Shown: in pieces, positions 27,901-36,620 of the stretch
Layout: each line of letters begins with the position of its first letter
How positions within the stretch are numbered: position 1 is the stretch's first letter
NCBI RefSeq assembly: GCF_000424445.1
Contig: NZ_KE384187.1
Location: 156,356 to 220,355 of the forward strand
Direction: 5' to 3'
Source: Oribacterium sp. NK2B42
GTDB taxonomy: Bacteria; Bacillota; Clostridia; Lachnospirales; Lachnospiraceae
Length of the DNA: 64,000 nt
The notes under the pieces: model-generated
Told to the model about the DNA's origin: nothing
Databases searched by the model: none
Seen by the model: the letters and a program-made list of their open reading frames with translations, nothing else
Program-made: the position numbers and the translations under genes

Positions 27901-28329
27901 GCTTCTGAAGAAGCCCTCAATTCAATGAGAGAATATATAAATGAATATCAGAACACCGAAGATCAGTATAAAAACCTTCAGTCAAAATCAACCTGGATCA
28001 TACGTCCTACCTACAACAATTATAAAGTCGAAATAGAATGTGACTCCGGTGGGCAGATAACACACTTTGATGGTGTATTAAATGATAAGCGGAATAAACT
28101 TGAGCTGAAGACAAGTAAATCCTACATGAAATTTGAAGACTCGGAGGGAAAGACCTATAACTTGGAAGAATATGGTCTTTATACCACAGGCACAATCGAA
28201 ATAAGTAACGAAAAAAATAAAAAAACAGGAAAATACTCGTTGAAATTTGAGGGTGAAGAACAAATGAAATCTTCATATGCAAATTTCAAAGCAAAGATTT
28301 CAGGAGTCAAGATATCGGATGACTATTAA
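24994..28329 (+). CDS. Large zinc-ribbon membrane protein with 930-residue ectodomain
   Basis: This is a 1111-residue protein with two zinc ribbons (Cys5/8/19/22 and Cys77/80/91/94) split by a Thr/Ala-rich linker. Another linker and one membrane segment at about 149-166 (VIAFVLVAAILCVTLV) follow. The rest should face outside: a Ser/Asn-rich stalk (175-220), a beta module at about 225-400 (ALIPIRYSESEI, VVWFDPELGRWESAPFEYSE, VYLDHFTNVAERK) that looks like a ZU5-type sandwich, then an unrecognised helical part with a hydrophobic stretch near 590-620, and a lipocalin-like C-terminus (IYGTWEVTTDM). The start has GAGAGG 7 bases upstream. It is probably an anchor or receptor of the surface assembly; the function is unknown. 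Confidence 0.7.
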   Translation: MDRFCRFCGNKLKETSVFCRKCGKQVTEGADTVKSPDTAKAETGENISTANATADGNINSVNPVKIQPSSQEDTKFCKSCGKKIRAGAEFCNYCGFKTKKKKVQTPDPANVNSPVNSRGNYAPGGNSGVSHSGDNNVYRHMPQRKSIKPVIAFVLVAAILCVTLVKPGFVRTYLQYRLFSGNPEGNSTTSNDTGKTGTVKKSSGKGSKTGTENNNNNGTPQSVLLTASEDDWIEDRGDILLTQENSPGAVALIPIRYSESEIEAVTPLTATVNQDSTHAEVSTSRGQVTVDFWDWNLTETDDTLMVRELPVRTDSETGTEIVAYDFSMSSGIHEFMTSNHIRIPRTASENQECDVVWFDPELGRWESAPFEYSEDGTCYDVYLDHFTNVAERKENEDNYYTKGKNGNTPFIEIRATQIGNQYSDKSDNAINPVKVTASSVKGYFSANQDLSHFLYDPPGESGNVGYVSDLYGVDSAISGMSKVLNVDTWTPASALQKKLDWKDPTMNKIGLGLVLCKVFYQYFNGRSFYNALKDNSVDLAVGATSVSLNYSPAITKWMGRKLIARWMYSSLGTSFFSRAMNYATVLGMKSVIALPVLAKAITIMCVLASAYSAINFIVGQSLPNTEVDPYMHMYQLYLEKVPVTVNGYSGLTIRNTQKFNEALLDIIRSSKTSDPEKMMEDIASLFEGYFNHFFNLSFEEQKKWYDSCKNRIYGGAAQASATAYNPKALDYKGISEKDKEHYIKVHSDWLHERADKFLQTVLWDDYEKMQVEFLNHLQKEVVPDMNRYMLFHVEDEALNAGREGKKKLTFDKSSYSRFSDEKSKMDYFNEHYIWFYMKNPKTAEREYITGPQFKPANRSINDYTLTDFQPYPIKDSDIVFACTKYHYLQMGAPDGIMFIGDDSAMMPDIPVDFTIPKSDDLLINVMITIKPEEIYGTWEVTTDMSDMNYGNLDAMVGVMNQAVGYMSGQASEEALNSMREYINEYQNTEDQYKNLQSKSTWIIRPTYNNYKVEIECDSGGQITHFDGVLNDKRNKLELKTSKSYMKFEDSEGKTYNLEEYGLYTTGTIEISNEKNKKTGKYSLKFEGEEQMKSSYANFKAKISGVKISDDY

Positions 28330-28343
28330 TGGAGGTAAGCGAT

Positions 28344-30764
28344 ATGTTTTGCGAAAAATGTGGTGCAAAACTGGATGATACCGAGAAGTTCTGCCATGTA
28401 TGCGGAACACCGACGGATGTGGATGAAGATGATTCCGTGCCTTCGGAGGAGGTTTCTCAGCCTCAGAGTACTGACGGGACATTTTCCGGACCGGCACCCG
28501 GTGCCTCTTCCGGCGGTACAGGAAGTTTCCCGAGTTCAGGACAGCATAACCCAAACCCTGCACCGGGAAATCCTGCACAGACAGGATCTTGGCAAAGCTT
28601 TAACTCACAGCAGAGCAAGAACCCCCAACAAGGCTACAATCCCCAGCAGGGTGTTAATCCTCAACAAGGTTTTAATCCTCAGCAGAATTTCAACCCAAAG
28701 GGTTCTCCGCAGATGTCTCCTCCTTCCGGGATGAGACCGACTATCAGTGCAAAGCCTGTTGTAAGCATTAAGCTGCTGCCTCTAATCGGTTTAGGTGTTG
28801 TGGTGGTGATCGCTGCAATAGTCATGCTTTTTGCCGGCGGCAAAAAGGAGCCTGTGGAAAGTGTACCTTCATCCGGTATTGATTCTGTCAGCGTGCAGAA
28901 GGGCAATGGAAACTCCGGAACTTCCGGTTCAACCTCCCAGGATTTAACATCTGCCGGCAATACTTCTTCCGGAGGCAGTGCCTATACGGGAAACCTGCTT
29001 TCCGGCGGCGAAAGCATTGATCTGGGTGACGGCCTTATCCTGACCGTAAAAGAAGCTGTCTGGTGGGATCAGGACGATCATTTCCAGCAGGACTACGAAG
29101 GCGGAAGCTGGAGGTATGTAAAGGTTAATGTTTCCTTCGAGAATACATCCTCACAGAAACTAGAGCTTCCGTCAGCCCGCAATTTTTACATTGTATATGA
29201 AAACGAAAAGCCGGGCTTCCTTGGTGAGTGGAAAGGAGAAGCCAACATAAGAAAAGAATTCGGCGATGTGAACAGGGTAAACATACCAAATACTATTTAT
29301 CCAAACACATCGGATACAGATTATTATGATAAATTAAGATACAGATCTTTAGGTGCAGGCGAAGTAGAAAAACTATATGTTCTCTACCAGATACCTGCCT
29401 CGACCGAGTCAATTCCTGTTCTGTATTTTGACAGCACGGAATCGGCCGCGGCTGATAAAGCGCCTCTAGGAGCCTGGAGGCTTTCTGTGAGTTCCGTAAG
29501 TTCGGAGACTGTCATGGAATACCCTGATCCTGCTGCCATAGCTGCAGAATACAGTACCTACAAGAGACCTAAAGACAACGATTGTAACGAGCCTTTTGAT
29601 ATATTGAAAGCCACCTCAGATAATAAGCAGATCTTCCAGTTGGATGCCCTTGCCGGAGGCTGGGTATTCTTTGGCCGCGAACAAGATAATGAGATATATC
29701 ACAGAATGAATATGCGTATCGATCCTTTGGGAGGAAATAAGGTAAGAGTAACTCTTGACTGGTATGAGACCTATGATTACTTCGGAAGCGAAACCGGAGA
29801 ATACGAGGATGAGAGCAGCATTCCTGATTCTGTTCTTGAAGGAACCTTTGAAAACGGAAAACTTGTTGCAGAAGGCGATGGCATTCTTAACATGGAAATA
29901 TTCCGTGATTCCCATGACGGACAGGATGGGTATGGTTACTATACCACCAAGGACGGACGTAAAATGATGGTAGGACTGACCCGCCCTGACAATTATCGCA
30001 GAAGAGTCATTGACAGTGAGGCAGAAATAGATCCGGATCCTGTATATTCTCACCTTGCTGACGGTGACACTACAAAGGGAGGACCGGGTTCAGGAAGCGG
30101 AAAGAGTTCAAAGGGAAACGGAGCTTCATCAGAAACTTCAAAGAGTAGCTCTGATACAACTCTTTCTTCTGAAAACAGCAGTTCTTCAGGTAAGAGTTCT
30201 TCAGACAGCAGCAGTTCCGGTTCTTCCGGAAGCTCCAACAGTAACAGTTCTGTCGGAAACAGCATCACTTCCGATGGGTCCGATAAGAGCAAATCCGATA
30301 CAGGCCGCTACAGCAATCTGAGCTCCACTGACCGTCCGAAGATGTCCGAGTTCAAGTGGTGGTACGATGACGGTGTACTTCAGAACGGAATACCTGATGG
30401 CGTAAGATGGCTTAATGCCTCTGAGTATCAGGGCAGCTGGAAGGGCTTCATAGTGTACGATGTGGAGAAGAAATATAACTCCTACATGGAAGAACTGGTG
30501 AATTTCGATGTGGAGGTAACTACAAAAGGAGTAACTCTCACCGTGGACTGGTATATGAGCCGTATAGATGGTGAGACAGTGGACGAAGAAAATATGGCAG
30601 ACAGTACCTTCACCGGCTATGAATACGGAGAGGGTATATATGTTACCGATGCCGGAAACATTACCATCGATAACTTTTATGAACTTGACGGAAAACAGTA
30701 CGCCATTGGTCATCTGACAGCGCAGGACGGAACCGAAGCTGAGATAGCTATGATGAGACCATAA
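28344..30764 (+). CDS. Zinc-ribbon membrane protein with DUF4352-like ectodomain
   Basis: This is an 806-residue protein: a zinc ribbon (Cys3/6/17/20), a Pro/Gln/Gly-rich linker with NPQQG repeats (90-120), one membrane segment at about 146-168 (GLGVVVVIAAIVMLFAGG), then an outside part. The region 220-390 (LGDGLILTVKEAVWW, WRYVKVNVSFENTS) resembles the telokin-like DUF4352 fold. A Ser-rich stalk (580-660) precedes a C-terminal domain that repeats the earlier 420-560 domain (both have TLDWY or TVDWY motifs). ATG 28344 has GGAGG 9 bases upstream, and the previous stop is 14 bases away, so the genes are cotranscribed. The role is unknown. Confidence 0.7.
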   Translation: MFCEKCGAKLDDTEKFCHVCGTPTDVDEDDSVPSEEVSQPQSTDGTFSGPAPGASSGGTGSFPSSGQHNPNPAPGNPAQTGSWQSFNSQQSKNPQQGYNPQQGVNPQQGFNPQQNFNPKGSPQMSPPSGMRPTISAKPVVSIKLLPLIGLGVVVVIAAIVMLFAGGKKEPVESVPSSGIDSVSVQKGNGNSGTSGSTSQDLTSAGNTSSGGSAYTGNLLSGGESIDLGDGLILTVKEAVWWDQDDHFQQDYEGGSWRYVKVNVSFENTSSQKLELPSARNFYIVYENEKPGFLGEWKGEANIRKEFGDVNRVNIPNTIYPNTSDTDYYDKLRYRSLGAGEVEKLYVLYQIPASTESIPVLYFDSTESAAADKAPLGAWRLSVSSVSSETVMEYPDPAAIAAEYSTYKRPKDNDCNEPFDILKATSDNKQIFQLDALAGGWVFFGREQDNEIYHRMNMRIDPLGGNKVRVTLDWYETYDYFGSETGEYEDESSIPDSVLEGTFENGKLVAEGDGILNMEIFRDSHDGQDGYGYYTTKDGRKMMVGLTRPDNYRRRVIDSEAEIDPDPVYSHLADGDTTKGGPGSGSGKSSKGNGASSETSKSSSDTTLSSENSSSSGKSSSDSSSSGSSGSSNSNSSVGNSITSDGSDKSKSDTGRYSNLSSTDRPKMSEFKWWYDDGVLQNGIPDGVRWLNASEYQGSWKGFIVYDVEKKYNSYMEELVNFDVEVTTKGVTLTVDWYMSRIDGETVDEENMADSTFTGYEYGEGIYVTDAGNITIDNFYELDGKQYAIGHLTAQDGTEAEIAMMRP

Positions 30765-30790
30765 ATACGAAATAATGAAAGGAGCAGAAT

Positions 30791-33031
30791 ATGAGCAAAT
30801 TTTGTCCAAAGTGCGGTGCAGAGCTTCCTGATGATTCCATGTTTTGTGACACCTGCGGGGCAAATCTCGGTGATATCGCAAACGGCTCTGCTGATTCGAC
30901 ACCTCCTGCGCAAAACTTGGCAAACACACAAGCCACAGATGCTTCCGGTCCTTCAGGACAGCCCCAGGGGTCATTCCCTTCATACGGAAAGACAGGCAGT
31001 TACAATGCTTCCGTTAACGGATCTCCACAATCCGGAAATACATTTGGAAACAGTGCACCTCAACAGAATGTAAACTTTAACAACCCAAACAAGGGCAGTT
31101 ACGGTGGTCCCCAGCCGAATGGCTTCAACGGTCCTGCACCCGGAGGCCCCTACAATCCAAACAACGGATCTTTCAATGGACCCCAAAACCCCGGCGGCGG
31201 AAAGAATTCCAGAGGCATTCCCAAAGTTGCATTTATCGGTGCGGGAGTCCTGGGGCTTGTAGTGATAGGAGTGGTGGCAGCTCTGTTACTGAAAAATAAG
31301 GGCACAGACGTCGTACCTGAAAGCAACGGAAGTATCCAGTCCGTAAGTCTTTCCGGGTCTGATACTGAACCCACAAATGATGCTTCTCCGGTTATAAACG
31401 GCTACGAGGAGACAACTGCAGCTGCAGCCGGGTCTTCCTCTGGACTCTCGGATTCTGATCAGGAAGCCCTGGACACTGCCATGAAAGTTCTTTCGGGCAA
31501 TGTCTCGGGAGATGATAAAGACATCGTAAAGATACCGTCGGGAGCAAAGGTAAAGGATGATGCCAAAGTCTATGATCTCATTGGTGAATATGAAGGTGAA
31601 ATCCAACTAACAGCCCTTGACGGATTCGAGGATATCGATGGAGTTCCTTCTGATTTCGGAGAGAATCGTAAAGAAGCCCTCAGTAATCCTCTGTCCTGTA
31701 CTCTTACCATAGATGATGATGGCGACTGGGAACTTGAGTATGATTTCATGGGCGGAATGGGAATGGATAGCAGCGATTTCCACAACTCTGAAGATTTCAC
31801 TGCTCAACAGAGAGAAGACATTCTTGTAAACAAGATCAATGGCGGTTACTACCATGCAAGTTTAGATGCAGAAGGAGACATCGAAGGCGATAAGGATGCG
31901 AAAATCAAGCTGGATCACATCGGTGCTTACTGCACAAAGGGATCCGACAGGCTCATCGCCGGCTACTACTATATGCATGGCACTATGTATGGTGCCGAAA
32001 TTACCGTCTGTGGTGATTTCAATGTAAAGAAGATGACTGAAGATGTGGAGCCGGAACTTGAAAATACCGGCAAAGGAAAATCAAGCCGCGATGACGTTCC
32101 GGTATTCGACGAAAACGATTCGGAATCCATGAAGTACTACGACTTCGATGATGACAATGACAGCGATAAATCCAAAACCGACTCTGATGATGATTTTGAA
32201 GAAGAGGTTGTGGTTTCCACCAAGAAAAAATCAAGTGCTGCTTCAGAAACAGAAGAGGAAACAACCAAAACCATACCTACAATAAGCGGCGGACAGTGGT
32301 CCAAACTGAAGAGCGGACTCTGGATCTATGAGAAGAACGGTCGACTTGTTAAGGATGTCTGGGTAGAAGATAAGGGTAAGTATTACTATATTGACGAGGA
32401 AGGTTACATGATGACCGACGGCTATACCCCGGATGGTTACTATGTAAAGAGCGACGGAAGCTGGGATTCCTCCATTAGCCAGAAAAAATCCGGAAGCAGC
32501 GAAAATCTTCCTGATGGTGTGGACGACTATGACCCTACAACCTATGCCGTGACCGGCGGAGAATTTGAAGACCTTGGAGATGATATTTTCATGTACAAGG
32601 ATTCCAAGGGAAAGTATGTAAGAAATACCTGGGTAATGTCCAAAGGCAAATGCTATTTCATAGGTCCTGACGGTGCGCGTATTAACAACAACTACGCATC
32701 CGACGGTTTCTGGGCCGGTGATAATGGAAAATGGGATGAGGATGTTGCTCAGAGAAACTCTGATCCCGAACCTCTGAATAAATCTTATGTAGGTTCTTTT
32801 TCCACGTGGAAGATAAAGCTCTTGAAAAACGGAACCTATGGCACGGCAACCCAAATCTATGATGATGGCGGCGACAATGAGGTATATACATTGACTCCTC
32901 TTGGACACGGGGTTTATCTCGCCGAACTTGAAGATGATTCTTTGATATGTGCTCTTATGTCGGTTTCCGATGACCAGAAAAAGCTAATCGTTTCCCAGGT
33001 CGGAACGACAGAAGAGTGTAAAGTAAAGTGA
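30791..33031 (+). CDS. Zinc-ribbon membrane protein with wall-binding-type repeats
   Basis: This is a 746-residue protein. A zinc ribbon (Cys5/8/19/22) is followed by an Asn/Pro/Gly-rich linker with GPQPNGFNGPAPGGP-type runs and one membrane segment at about 146-168 (GAGVLGLVVIGVVAALLL). The outside part has an acidic domain (230-430), a Ser/Asp/Lys stalk (440-490) and two 65-residue Trp/Tyr/Gly repeats (SGLWIYEKNGRLVKDVWVED, YYYIDEEGYM, and FMYKDSKGKYVRNTWVMSKG) similar to choline- or glucan-binding repeats. Such repeats bind the cell wall in other Firmicutes, so this protein may tie the assembly to it. It is the last cluster gene. Ribosome site GAAAGGAGCAG. Confidence 0.7.
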   Translation: MSKFCPKCGAELPDDSMFCDTCGANLGDIANGSADSTPPAQNLANTQATDASGPSGQPQGSFPSYGKTGSYNASVNGSPQSGNTFGNSAPQQNVNFNNPNKGSYGGPQPNGFNGPAPGGPYNPNNGSFNGPQNPGGGKNSRGIPKVAFIGAGVLGLVVIGVVAALLLKNKGTDVVPESNGSIQSVSLSGSDTEPTNDASPVINGYEETTAAAAGSSSGLSDSDQEALDTAMKVLSGNVSGDDKDIVKIPSGAKVKDDAKVYDLIGEYEGEIQLTALDGFEDIDGVPSDFGENRKEALSNPLSCTLTIDDDGDWELEYDFMGGMGMDSSDFHNSEDFTAQQREDILVNKINGGYYHASLDAEGDIEGDKDAKIKLDHIGAYCTKGSDRLIAGYYYMHGTMYGAEITVCGDFNVKKMTEDVEPELENTGKGKSSRDDVPVFDENDSESMKYYDFDDDNDSDKSKTDSDDDFEEEVVVSTKKKSSAASETEEETTKTIPTISGGQWSKLKSGLWIYEKNGRLVKDVWVEDKGKYYYIDEEGYMMTDGYTPDGYYVKSDGSWDSSISQKKSGSSENLPDGVDDYDPTTYAVTGGEFEDLGDDIFMYKDSKGKYVRNTWVMSKGKCYFIGPDGARINNNYASDGFWAGDNGKWDEDVAQRNSDPEPLNKSYVGSFSTWKIKLLKNGTYGTATQIYDDGGDNEVYTLTPLGHGVYLAELEDDSLICALMSVSDDQKKLIVSQVGTTEECKVK

Positions 33032-33203
33032 TTCTGAGCAATGATAATACCTTGGAAACTAGGGACGCACTTCCATACCGGCATATCAGGCGGAGCTGAA
33101 TATGCACCAGTCTCAGCCTGGCAGTCTTTCTGTACAGTTATGGTTGTTATGACATCATTCTCCGGTTTTTTTACGGGAATAAGGCATTTCTCCCGAAAAA
33201 GTG

Positions 33204-33209
33204 TATAAT
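33204..33209 (+). promoter_or_regulatory. -10 box upstream of trpB2
   Basis: TATAAT at 33204-33209, 34 bases upstream of ATG 33243; no convincing -35 box is seen. The 211-base spacer (33032-33242) after the zinc-ribbon cluster otherwise shows nothing I can name. Confidence 0.4.
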
Positions 33210-33242
33210 TATAAAAACAGAAAATATGGGAGGAAACAGTAC

Positions 33243-34622
33243 ATGAGTTACGATGATAAAATTCCTTATAAGATTTATCTTAGCGAGGATGAGATTCCAA
33301 AGCAGTGGTACAACGTAAGAGCTGACATGAAGAACAAGCCGGCTCCGCTTCTTAATCCGGCAACACTTAAGCCTATGGGTTACGAGGATCTGCGTTCGGT
33401 ATTCTGCGATGAACTCATAAAACAGGAGCTTGATGATACAACAGCTTACATTGACATTCCGGGTGAAATACTTGATTTCTACAAGATGTACAGACCGTCT
33501 CCTCTTGTAAGAGCTTATTGTCTGGAGAAGGCTCTCGACACCCCTGCAAAGATCTACTATAAATTCGAGGGTAATAATACAAGCGGAAGCCACAAGCTGA
33601 ATTCTGCCATCGTCCAGGCTTATTATGCAAAGAAACAGGGTCTTAAGGGCGTGACCACAGAGACCGGTGCAGGACAGTGGGGAACGGCATTATCCATGGC
33701 TTCAGCATATTTCGGCATTGACTGTAAGGTTTACATGGTAAAGGTATCCTATGAGCAGAAGCCCTTCAGACGTGAGGTGATGCGTACCTACGGTGCAAGT
33801 GTTACCCCGTCACCGTCCATGGAGACAGAGATCGGAAGAAAGATCAATGCTGAGCATCCGGGAACAACCGGAAGTCTGGGCTGTGCTATCTCGGAAGCTG
33901 TTGAGGTTGCAACAAAGACAGAGGGCTACAGATATGTTCTGGGAAGTGTTTTGAATCAGGTTCTTCTTCACCAGACTGTTATAGGTCTCGAGGCAAAGGC
34001 TGCCCTTGAAAAATACGGAGTAAAGCCTGACGTGATCATTGGCTGCGCAGGCGGCGGATCCAACCTTGGAGGTCTTATTTCCCCGTTCATGGGTGAGAAG
34101 ATAAGAGGCGAGCAGGATTACAGAATAGTTGCGGTGGAGCCCGCGAGCTGCCCAAGTTTCACCAGAGGAAAGTTCGCATATGACTTCTGCGATACCGGAA
34201 TGGTATGCCCGCTTGCTAAGATGTATACATTGGGCAGTAACTTCATTCCTTCCGCAAGCCATGCCGGAGGACTCCGTTATCATGGAATGAGTCCGATCCT
34301 GTCACAGCTCTATCATGATGGTCTCATGGAAGCCGTTTCCGTTGAGCAGACCTCTGTATTTGCGGCCGCACAGCAGTTTGCAAGAGTTGAGGGAATTCTC
34401 CCTGCTCCAGAGAGCAGTCATGCAATCAGAGTTGCTATTGATGAAGCTCTTAAGTGCAAGGAGACTGGTGAGGAGAAGACAATTCTCTTTGGTCTCACCG
34501 GTACAGGATACTTCGATATGGTAGCTTACCAGAAGTTTAATGACGGTGAAATGAGCGATTATATCCCTACTGATGATGAGCTTCAGAAGAGTTTTGAGAG
34601 ATTACGTAAGGTTGATCTTTGA
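33243..34622 (+). CDS. trpB: TrpB2-type tryptophan synthase beta-like protein
   Basis: This is a 459-residue PLP enzyme of the TrpB2 branch (longer than the usual 390-400 residues of TrpB1). The cofactor lysine is Lys118 in NNTSGSHKLNSA; the phosphate loop GCAGGGSNLGG and the C-terminal FGLTGTGYFD are present. TrpB2 proteins convert indole and serine to tryptophan and often work without TrpA. Here no trpA or other trp gene is adjacent, so it stands alone, perhaps salvaging indole. ATG 33243 has GGGAGG 9 bases upstream. A short terminator and the first palindrome copy follow. Confidence 0.88.
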   Translation: MSYDDKIPYKIYLSEDEIPKQWYNVRADMKNKPAPLLNPATLKPMGYEDLRSVFCDELIKQELDDTTAYIDIPGEILDFYKMYRPSPLVRAYCLEKALDTPAKIYYKFEGNNTSGSHKLNSAIVQAYYAKKQGLKGVTTETGAGQWGTALSMASAYFGIDCKVYMVKVSYEQKPFRREVMRTYGASVTPSPSMETEIGRKINAEHPGTTGSLGCAISEAVEVATKTEGYRYVLGSVLNQVLLHQTVIGLEAKAALEKYGVKPDVIIGCAGGGSNLGGLISPFMGEKIRGEQDYRIVAVEPASCPSFTRGKFAYDFCDTGMVCPLAKMYTLGSNFIPSASHAGGLRYHGMSPILSQLYHDGLMEAVSVEQTSVFAAAQQFARVEGILPAPESSHAIRVAIDEALKCKETGEEKTILFGLTGTGYFDMVAYQKFNDGEMSDYIPTDDELQKSFERLRKVDL

Positions 34623-34637
34623 TGAAATGATTTGAGT

Positions 34638-34663
34638 CCCGGCGATATGCCCGGGGCTTTTTT
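34638..34663 (+). terminator. Terminator after trpB2
   Basis: CCCGG/CCGGG stem with an 8-base loop followed by GCTTTTTTT, 16 bases after the stop. Confidence 0.6.
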
Positions 34664-34667
34664 CATC

Positions 34668-34729
34668 GCTTATAAGACCACCGGGGACGGTTCTCGCCGG
34701 CGAGAACCGTCCCCAGTGGTCTTATAAGC
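34668..34729. repeat. REP-type palindrome, copy 1 (62 bp)
   Basis: Centred on CTCGCCGGCGAG, with arms GGGGACGGTTCTCG and its complement extended by GCTTATAAGACCAC; one mismatch near the base. Intergenic, downstream of trpB2. Confidence 0.9.
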
Positions 34730-34904
34730 AATACTTATCACCGTCCCAGATGGTTTAAAATGACTTATCCTTAACTTCATATATGACGAAATAATATTTA
34801 GATAGTTTTTTCCTGTCGATAAAATCAGGCAGGAACGATAATATTTTCACCTTGCGATGTTGGCAAAGACATGTTTGTTTACAATAGGGGAGAGGAGCAG
34901 AAGG

Positions 34905-35654
34905 ATGAAAAATAAAGGATGGTTTTACTTATGTGTGGCGGCGTTGACATTGGCACTTTCGGGATGCGGTGGTAATAACAAAGAAAATGTTGACTACTAT
35001 GATCCGGAGACGCTGGGATTCACTGTGACCGGGGAAGCATCTCTTGATGATTTTACGTGGCTTTTTACTCCGAAAAATTATGACAAGAGCAATGATGTGC
35101 GCTTTTCCGATCCTTATGCCATAAACGGAGTCTGGGAATTCGCAAACTGGCATAAACCGAATAAAAAGTCAGGCTATGTTAAGGATGTTTACTGGATGAA
35201 TATAGAGGTTGAAGGAAAGGGCAAATCCGGAATTCAGTCAAATGAGAATACAGATCCAAGTGTAGCTGCAGATGTGTATGGATATCAGGCTTTTAAGAAC
35301 AGTGATGAGGCGAAGGCAGCCGGTCTTTCCGGCAGTGATACGGCTTCAAAGCTGTTGGATGCCATGAGCAATCTTTATGGGGATGTACCATGTAAAGTGA
35401 CTATCATACTTGCCGGAAGAGAGGATGAAAACGGCAGTTGGAGTGAGATCAAAACCGAGAAGCCAATAGAGTTTGAAGGTAAGTATTATCCTGACCATCA
35501 GCTTTTGAAGGTTGAGGATTCCAAGGGCAGTCAGATAATGATAAATGATTTCTTTGATAACGGGACTGAACAGCATGCTACAGCCACCTATGAAGTTTCT
35601 AAAAAAGACTTTTCTCTGAATGGTGTAGGCGGATTGTATAGAGCGGATAAGTAA
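34905..35654 (+). CDS. Putative lipoprotein of unknown function
   Basis: This is a 249-residue protein with a lipoprotein signal (LCVAALTLALSGC), so it should be anchored on the outer face of the membrane. The mature part is acidic, Asp/Asn/Tyr-rich and predicted beta-rich, with no motif I recognise. ATG 34905 has GAGAGGAG 8-10 bases upstream and begins the signal; an in-frame upstream ATG at 34857 would add an improbable extension. It stands alone between palindrome copies 1 and 2, convergent with the AlkD-like gene. Confidence 0.65.
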   Translation: MKNKGWFYLCVAALTLALSGCGGNNKENVDYYDPETLGFTVTGEASLDDFTWLFTPKNYDKSNDVRFSDPYAINGVWEFANWHKPNKKSGYVKDVYWMNIEVEGKGKSGIQSNENTDPSVAADVYGYQAFKNSDEAKAAGLSGSDTASKLLDAMSNLYGDVPCKVTIILAGREDENGSWSEIKTEKPIEFEGKYYPDHQLLKVEDSKGSQIMINDFFDNGTEQHATATYEVSKKDFSLNGVGGLYRADK

Positions 35655-35658
35655 ATTT

Positions 35659-35704
35659 ATCCACCGGGGACGGTTCTCGCCGGCGAGAACCGTCCCCGGT
35701 GGAT
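35659..35704. repeat. REP-type palindrome, copy 2 (46 bp)
   Basis: A perfect palindrome (arms ATCCACCGGGGACGGTTCTC) between the stops of convergent genes at 35654 and 35704; it may serve both as terminator. Confidence 0.95.
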
Positions 35705-36405
35705 TACTTTTTGATTTTCAAACTCTTCAGATACTCCTTCTGTTCAGGAGTGATACGATAGCTTTCAATTGATTTCTGTATGGCTTTGTTGTGTGTCCAG
35801 GTATCAAGTCGGTGGCTCTCGATAAAGGGCAGAACTGTTTCATACTGCTTTGCAAGAGCTGTGGCAAAATACCAGGCTATCATCATGTTGACGTAATACT
35901 CTTCGGATCGCACAACTGCCACCAGTTCAGGATAAGACTGGTCGAAGTCTTCATCAAGAAAATGCTGCATCAGCATGCCTATACCGAATCGGATGGTATA
36001 GGTTGAGTCTGCACCTATCCACTGCTTTATCTTTTTGAGCAGCTCCGGACGATGTTTTTTAAACACCTTGGGCGACATCTGGTCGCAGGTAGCCCAGTTA
36101 TCCACAAATGGAAGAAAACGCTCCACCTCCGAAATGCAACGGTCATAATCCTTTATCTCGGAAATGATAAAAGCATGAAGCTGATTCTCATCAAAATATT
36201 TATGTGGCAGCACATCAAGAAACTCCTGAAGTTCCTCTCGCTTTAAAAGCTCCTTTGCAAGCTTTCTGAGCTCCGGTGTTCTCACGCCTATAATTGAATC
36301 CGCCTCTATGTTAGGTATGATCTTTACCTGCAGCTCCCGATAGGACAGGTCCTGTCTTGAAAACAGTTCTGACTGTATATCTTTAATTATTTGATCATGT
36401 TTCAT
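35704..36405 (-). CDS. AlkD-like DNA alkylation repair protein
   Basis: This is a 233-residue all-helical protein of the HEAT-like AlkD/AlkC group. Recognisable blocks are VRTPELRKLAKELLK, FVDNWATCDQMSPKVFKK and YVNMMIAWYFATALAKQYE, with Trp and Asp residues typical of the DNA-facing groove. AlkD glycosylases remove positively charged alkylated bases from DNA; others of the fold are of unknown role. The start at 36405 has GAGAGGTG 6 bases upstream. A longer frame upstream merely reads through palindrome copy 3 (GDGSRRREPSPV), so I reject that start. Confidence 0.8.
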   Translation of the reverse strand: MKHDQIIKDIQSELFSRQDLSYRELQVKIIPNIEADSIIGVRTPELRKLAKELLKREELQEFLDVLPHKYFDENQLHAFIISEIKDYDRCISEVERFLPFVDNWATCDQMSPKVFKKHRPELLKKIKQWIGADSTYTIRFGIGMLMQHFLDEDFDQSYPELVAVVRSEEYYVNMMIAWYFATALAKQYETVLPFIESHRLDTWTHNKAIQKSIESYRITPEQKEYLKSLKIKK

Positions 36406-36431
36406 CTTCACACCTCTCAAAACCGGGTTAT

Positions 36432-36473
36432 CCACCGGGGACGGTTCTCGCCGGCGAGAACCGTCCCCGGTGG
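36432..36473. repeat. REP-type palindrome, copy 3 (42 bp)
   Basis: Perfect palindrome CCACCGGGGACGG...; it flanks the RAYT gene on the left. Confidence 0.95.
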
Positions 36474-36620
36474 TATTATTTTCATTTTTCGCTATACAAC
36501 TTACATTAATGATGTTATAGTAGCACACATGATTCAAAAATCTACCCGCTCTGGGAAATCAAATATTATCATATTTGGTTGATTTTCATATTCTATAATT
36601 CAAAATGGAGGTATTTAATT

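Noticed and set aside
36406-36537. N-terminal extension of the AlkD-like protein
   Set aside because: It merely translates palindrome copy 3 (GDGSRRREPSPV), which also appears in other frames over other copies. The ribosome site favours 36405.
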